Below are positions 61,813 through 64,000 of a stretch of 64,000 nt of DNA, one piece after another. The DNA comes from Rhodamnia argentea. Its lineage: Eukaryota > Streptophyta > Magnoliopsida > Myrtales > Myrtaceae. How positions within the stretch are numbered: position 1 is the stretch's first letter; the number at the start of each line of letters is the position of its first letter. The position numbers were made by a program, and so were the translations under genes. The notes beneath the pieces are model-generated. The model was not told where the DNA came from. It saw nothing but the letters and a program-made list of their open reading frames with translations, and made no database searches. The DNA lies in NCBI RefSeq assembly GCF_020921035.1, contig NC_063157.1, forward strand, positions 5,514,501 through 5,578,500, written 5' to 3'.

Positions 61813-62032
61813 TGTTAGCATGAACTGTCTGTTAGATTCAAAATATGAAGAGTTCGTCTTATTTTATATTTTTTCTATGTATATCCCATGTTTCTATGTA
61901 TATCCCCTGATTTGTAGGTCAATTAGGATTGGTTCTCTTCTCTGTATATAAGTGTGCTTATAGCCTTGTAAACGTAAGAGGGAATATAGAAATCACAGGT
62001 GATTCCTTCCAGAATTCTTATTTTTCTCTACA
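61813..62032 (+). mobile_element. Solo LTR, copia-type, with CTATG target duplication
   Basis: The 220-bp sequence begins TGTTAGCATGAAC and ends TTTCTCTACA, so it has TG...CA termini. It is flanked by CTATG on both sides (61808-61812 and 62033-62037), a perfect 5-bp target duplication. A TATA motif (TGTATATAAG, about 61944-61953) sits mid-element, as expected for an LTR promoter. There is no internal domain, so the retrotransposon was lost by LTR-LTR recombination. Length and ends suit Ty1-copia; the lineage cannot be named. Confidence 0.88.
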
Positions 62033-62525
62033 CTATGTGATAAGTATAACCCGTGATTTAGTTCTTAATGCAAGAACATTTAAGGTTCATTATATTTTTT
62101 TGTAATTGGGATAGGTGAATTCTTACAAATCCATCCTATGAAAGAACGGCACATGATAAGTTTTCATTATCCAACTCGAGCAAGAATACAATAAATCAAA
62201 TGAACTTCACAGTTGCAATATCCGTCGTAAGGAATTTAGTCATCACAAGCAAATACTCAAGAACCAAGTAAGTTTACAAAGTTGGGGTAATGAATGGTGC
62301 TTTAAAGCATTAAACAGTAGTGGCAAAGTAAGAAAGAGAACATTGTTTTCAAGGCCTAAGCGAGTGGGTTAAAAGAACAAGAAGGAATAACCGGATGTAA
62401 ATAGATCTAAAGTAATCCTCCTGCTACTCGTCTTAACATTGCCATTCCATTAACGCAGTCTATTTGGCCCATGGGTAATAGAGCTAGACTTGGAAGCGAT
62501 CTTGATATAACCTTCGGCGATTTCG
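62033..62525. other. Spacer, no gene recognised
   Basis: AT-rich, with no protein-like frame and no repeat ends seen. Confidence 0.35.
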
Positions 62526-62675
62526 TAATGATTATAGGACAACCCTCGTCCAAGCCTTTTGAGGTAAGACTCGTTTGGTGGTGATGGTACTTGATTTCCC
62601 GTAATGATTATAGGACAGCCCTCGTCCAAGCCTTTGAGGTAAGACTCGTTTGGTGGTGATGACACTTGATTTCCC
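62526..62675. repeat. Two-copy tandem repeat, 75 bp
   Basis: GTAATGATTATAGGACARCC begins at 62526 and again at 62601, and the two units differ at only a few positions (including a one-base TTTT/TTT change). The minus strand stays open across both (62450-62737), reading GNQVSSPPNESYLKGL and GNQVPSPPNESYLKRL. No domain is recognised and no start context or splice sites support a gene, so it is listed as a repeat. Confidence 0.8.
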
Positions 62676-63384
62676 ATTTGAGTAGTTTCATTTGTAACTC
62701 TTATAGTAATTGGAGGAGAAGATTGCATAGCCATCATATGGTCCGAGCAAGATTATCACTGACCAAGCTTCTTCACGCTGGCCTTTCTTTTGGTCTCGCC
62801 AATTGGATTCGAGCCGATGAAGCTGCTTTCCTTCTTAGCAAAACGGGAGTGAGTTTGTCGCACTCCTCGTTATAGTCCATTATAATCATAGTCATCTTCT
62901 GCTATGTTACGTAGAAGAGTTTCAATCCAGGTCAATTCTAAGGGACACATTCTCTCTCTTTGGAGTATCCGACCTCTTTCTTTGACCTTTTTTTTTTCTT
63001 TTTTGGTTACTGATGGAGCCGATCCTCTTTTTTCGCTCGTCCAGCTCTCTTCACAAACTTCTAAAATCGATGCCATAAAGATAGCCGACTCTATTATGTG
63101 ATAAATAAAGAAAGGGCCACGATTTTAACTTGTCAGAATTTCATATGAAATTTCTATTTGTCGCACCCCAAGTTGCATATTGCAATTTTCTCATCTCATA
63201 CCAGAATTAGATTCTACTTTTGGCACTCTCTTTTGTAGCTCCTGGTCCTCCCATCAGCCTCTTCCTTTTAACTTCGCAAAAGACATCCCATTCACTTTTT
63301 TTCATACTGTAATATCGCAAATAGCCAAGGCTGTGATTATTTTCTAATTGTATATAAAAATTAATGGAGAATTAACAAAAAAAA
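62676..63384. other. Spacer, no gene recognised
   Basis: The frame at 62666-62875 (+) has no known domain. 62900-63110 has pyrimidine-rich runs. Nothing is supported as a gene. Confidence 0.35.
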
Positions 63385-63931
63385 ATCATAAATCTATTGT
63401 AACAGTGTCAATTTAATCTTTTTTTTTTTTTTGCAATTGAATTCTAAATCTTTTTCATTTGTGGCAACTCAGTCCATCCGACCAATGTTGGCCGAAAGTC
63501 GTTAACGTGGAGCGTTAGCGCTGGAGTAGTATTGTCGGCGCTAACGTGGACAATCTTGAATAATATCTTTTTCAAATTATTTATTTATATTTCTTTATCT
63601 TTCTTTTTCCAACGGGTCTTCGAGGTTCGGCAACTAGATAGGGCAGACGGTCGGCAAGGTCGACCTCACCGACGCTTGGGGAAGCTTGCCCCCGTCAGGT
63701 CAACCCGGACCTTAGTGATCAGTTGAAGGAAGAAGGAAGAAAAATAAAATATAAATAAATATTTTGAAAAAATACTAAAATGTTATTAAAGATTGTCCAT
63801 ATGAATGCCGATCGACCGCTCCACATTGGTGATTTTCGGCCAAAATTTGCACGAGTGCATAATGTTTAAGACTCAATTGACAAAAAAATGTTTAGGATTG
63901 AATAGACACAATTGCAATAGGTTTAAGACTT
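63385..63931. mobile_element. Long-inverted-repeat MITE (Mutator-like style)
   Basis: The left arm (CTATTGTAACAGTGTCAATT, GCAATTGAATTCTAAATC, GTTGGCCGAAAGTCGTTAAC) and the reverse complement of the right arm (CTATTGCAATTGTGTCTATT, GTCAATTGAGTCTTAAAC, TTTTGGCCGAAAATCACC) align in order over roughly 140 bp with small gaps. Arms this long around a short core suit non-autonomous Mutator-like or foldback elements. Exact ends and the target duplication were not resolved. Confidence 0.55.
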
Positions 63932-64000
63932 ATTTATTTATTTATTTTTCTTTCTCTTTCTTTCTTTTATCCCCTTCTTTCTTCTTCAAACAGTTCACCA

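Noticed and set aside
62666-62875. 70-codon frame (LTKLLHAGLSFGLANWIRA)
   Set aside because: No recognisable family, no splice-site context, and a neighbouring tandem repeat; too weak to call.

Overview
The window reads as nuclear DNA of a flowering plant, a eudicot. Genes carry many short exons with GT-AG introns, the spacers are AT-rich, and remnants of several plant transposon classes lie between genes. A copia-type gag relic and repeat style recall Myrtales such as Eucalyptus, but that placement is tentative. There is no bacterial operon structure, CRISPR array or intact transposase.

Six protein-coding genes can be assembled exon by exon with a consistent reading frame. TFB1 is the TFIIH p62 subunit (+, 2101-10420, 20 exons, 597 aa). 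SGF29 is a SAGA tandem-Tudor subunit (-, 20846-26037, 9 exons, 279 aa, including a 14-nt microexon). A TruB-family pseudouridine synthase lies at 28370-33056 (-, 9 exons, 535 aa). A GT17 N-acetylglucosaminyltransferase-like protein lies at 39582-41662 (+, 2 exons, 387 aa). A SOG1-type NAC factor lies at 47360-51123 (-, 6 exons, 394 aa, first coding exon only 8 nt). A Raf-like protein kinase lies at 55537-58031 (-, 6 exons, 352 aa). One tRNA-Asp(GTC) sits at 54196-54267.

Between TFB1 and SGF29 lies a gene graveyard (about 12.2-20.4 kb). It holds a truncated aspartic-protease pseudogene carrying a 1.09-kb element with a TTA target duplication, and a sensor-less IRE1-like kinase/RNase with two frameshifts and an in-frame stop. 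Two direct copies of a roughly 0.4-kb sequence bracket this block.

The other spacers hold a copia-type gag relic (0.7-1.3 kb), an LTR-like stretch (44.6-46.7 kb), degenerate tandem repeats (51.8-53.1 kb), several terminal-inverted-repeat elements, and a clean 220-bp solo LTR with a CTATG duplication (61813-62032).

The genes share no obvious pathway. TFB1 and SOG1 both bear on DNA damage, and TFB1, SGF29 and SOG1 all act in transcription, but plant gene order is usually unrelated to function, so this is probably chance. Nothing here is convincingly a new biological system. The most unusual items are the doubly bracketed pseudogene block, the very short coding exons, and the hAT-like element with a GC-rich minisatellite core.
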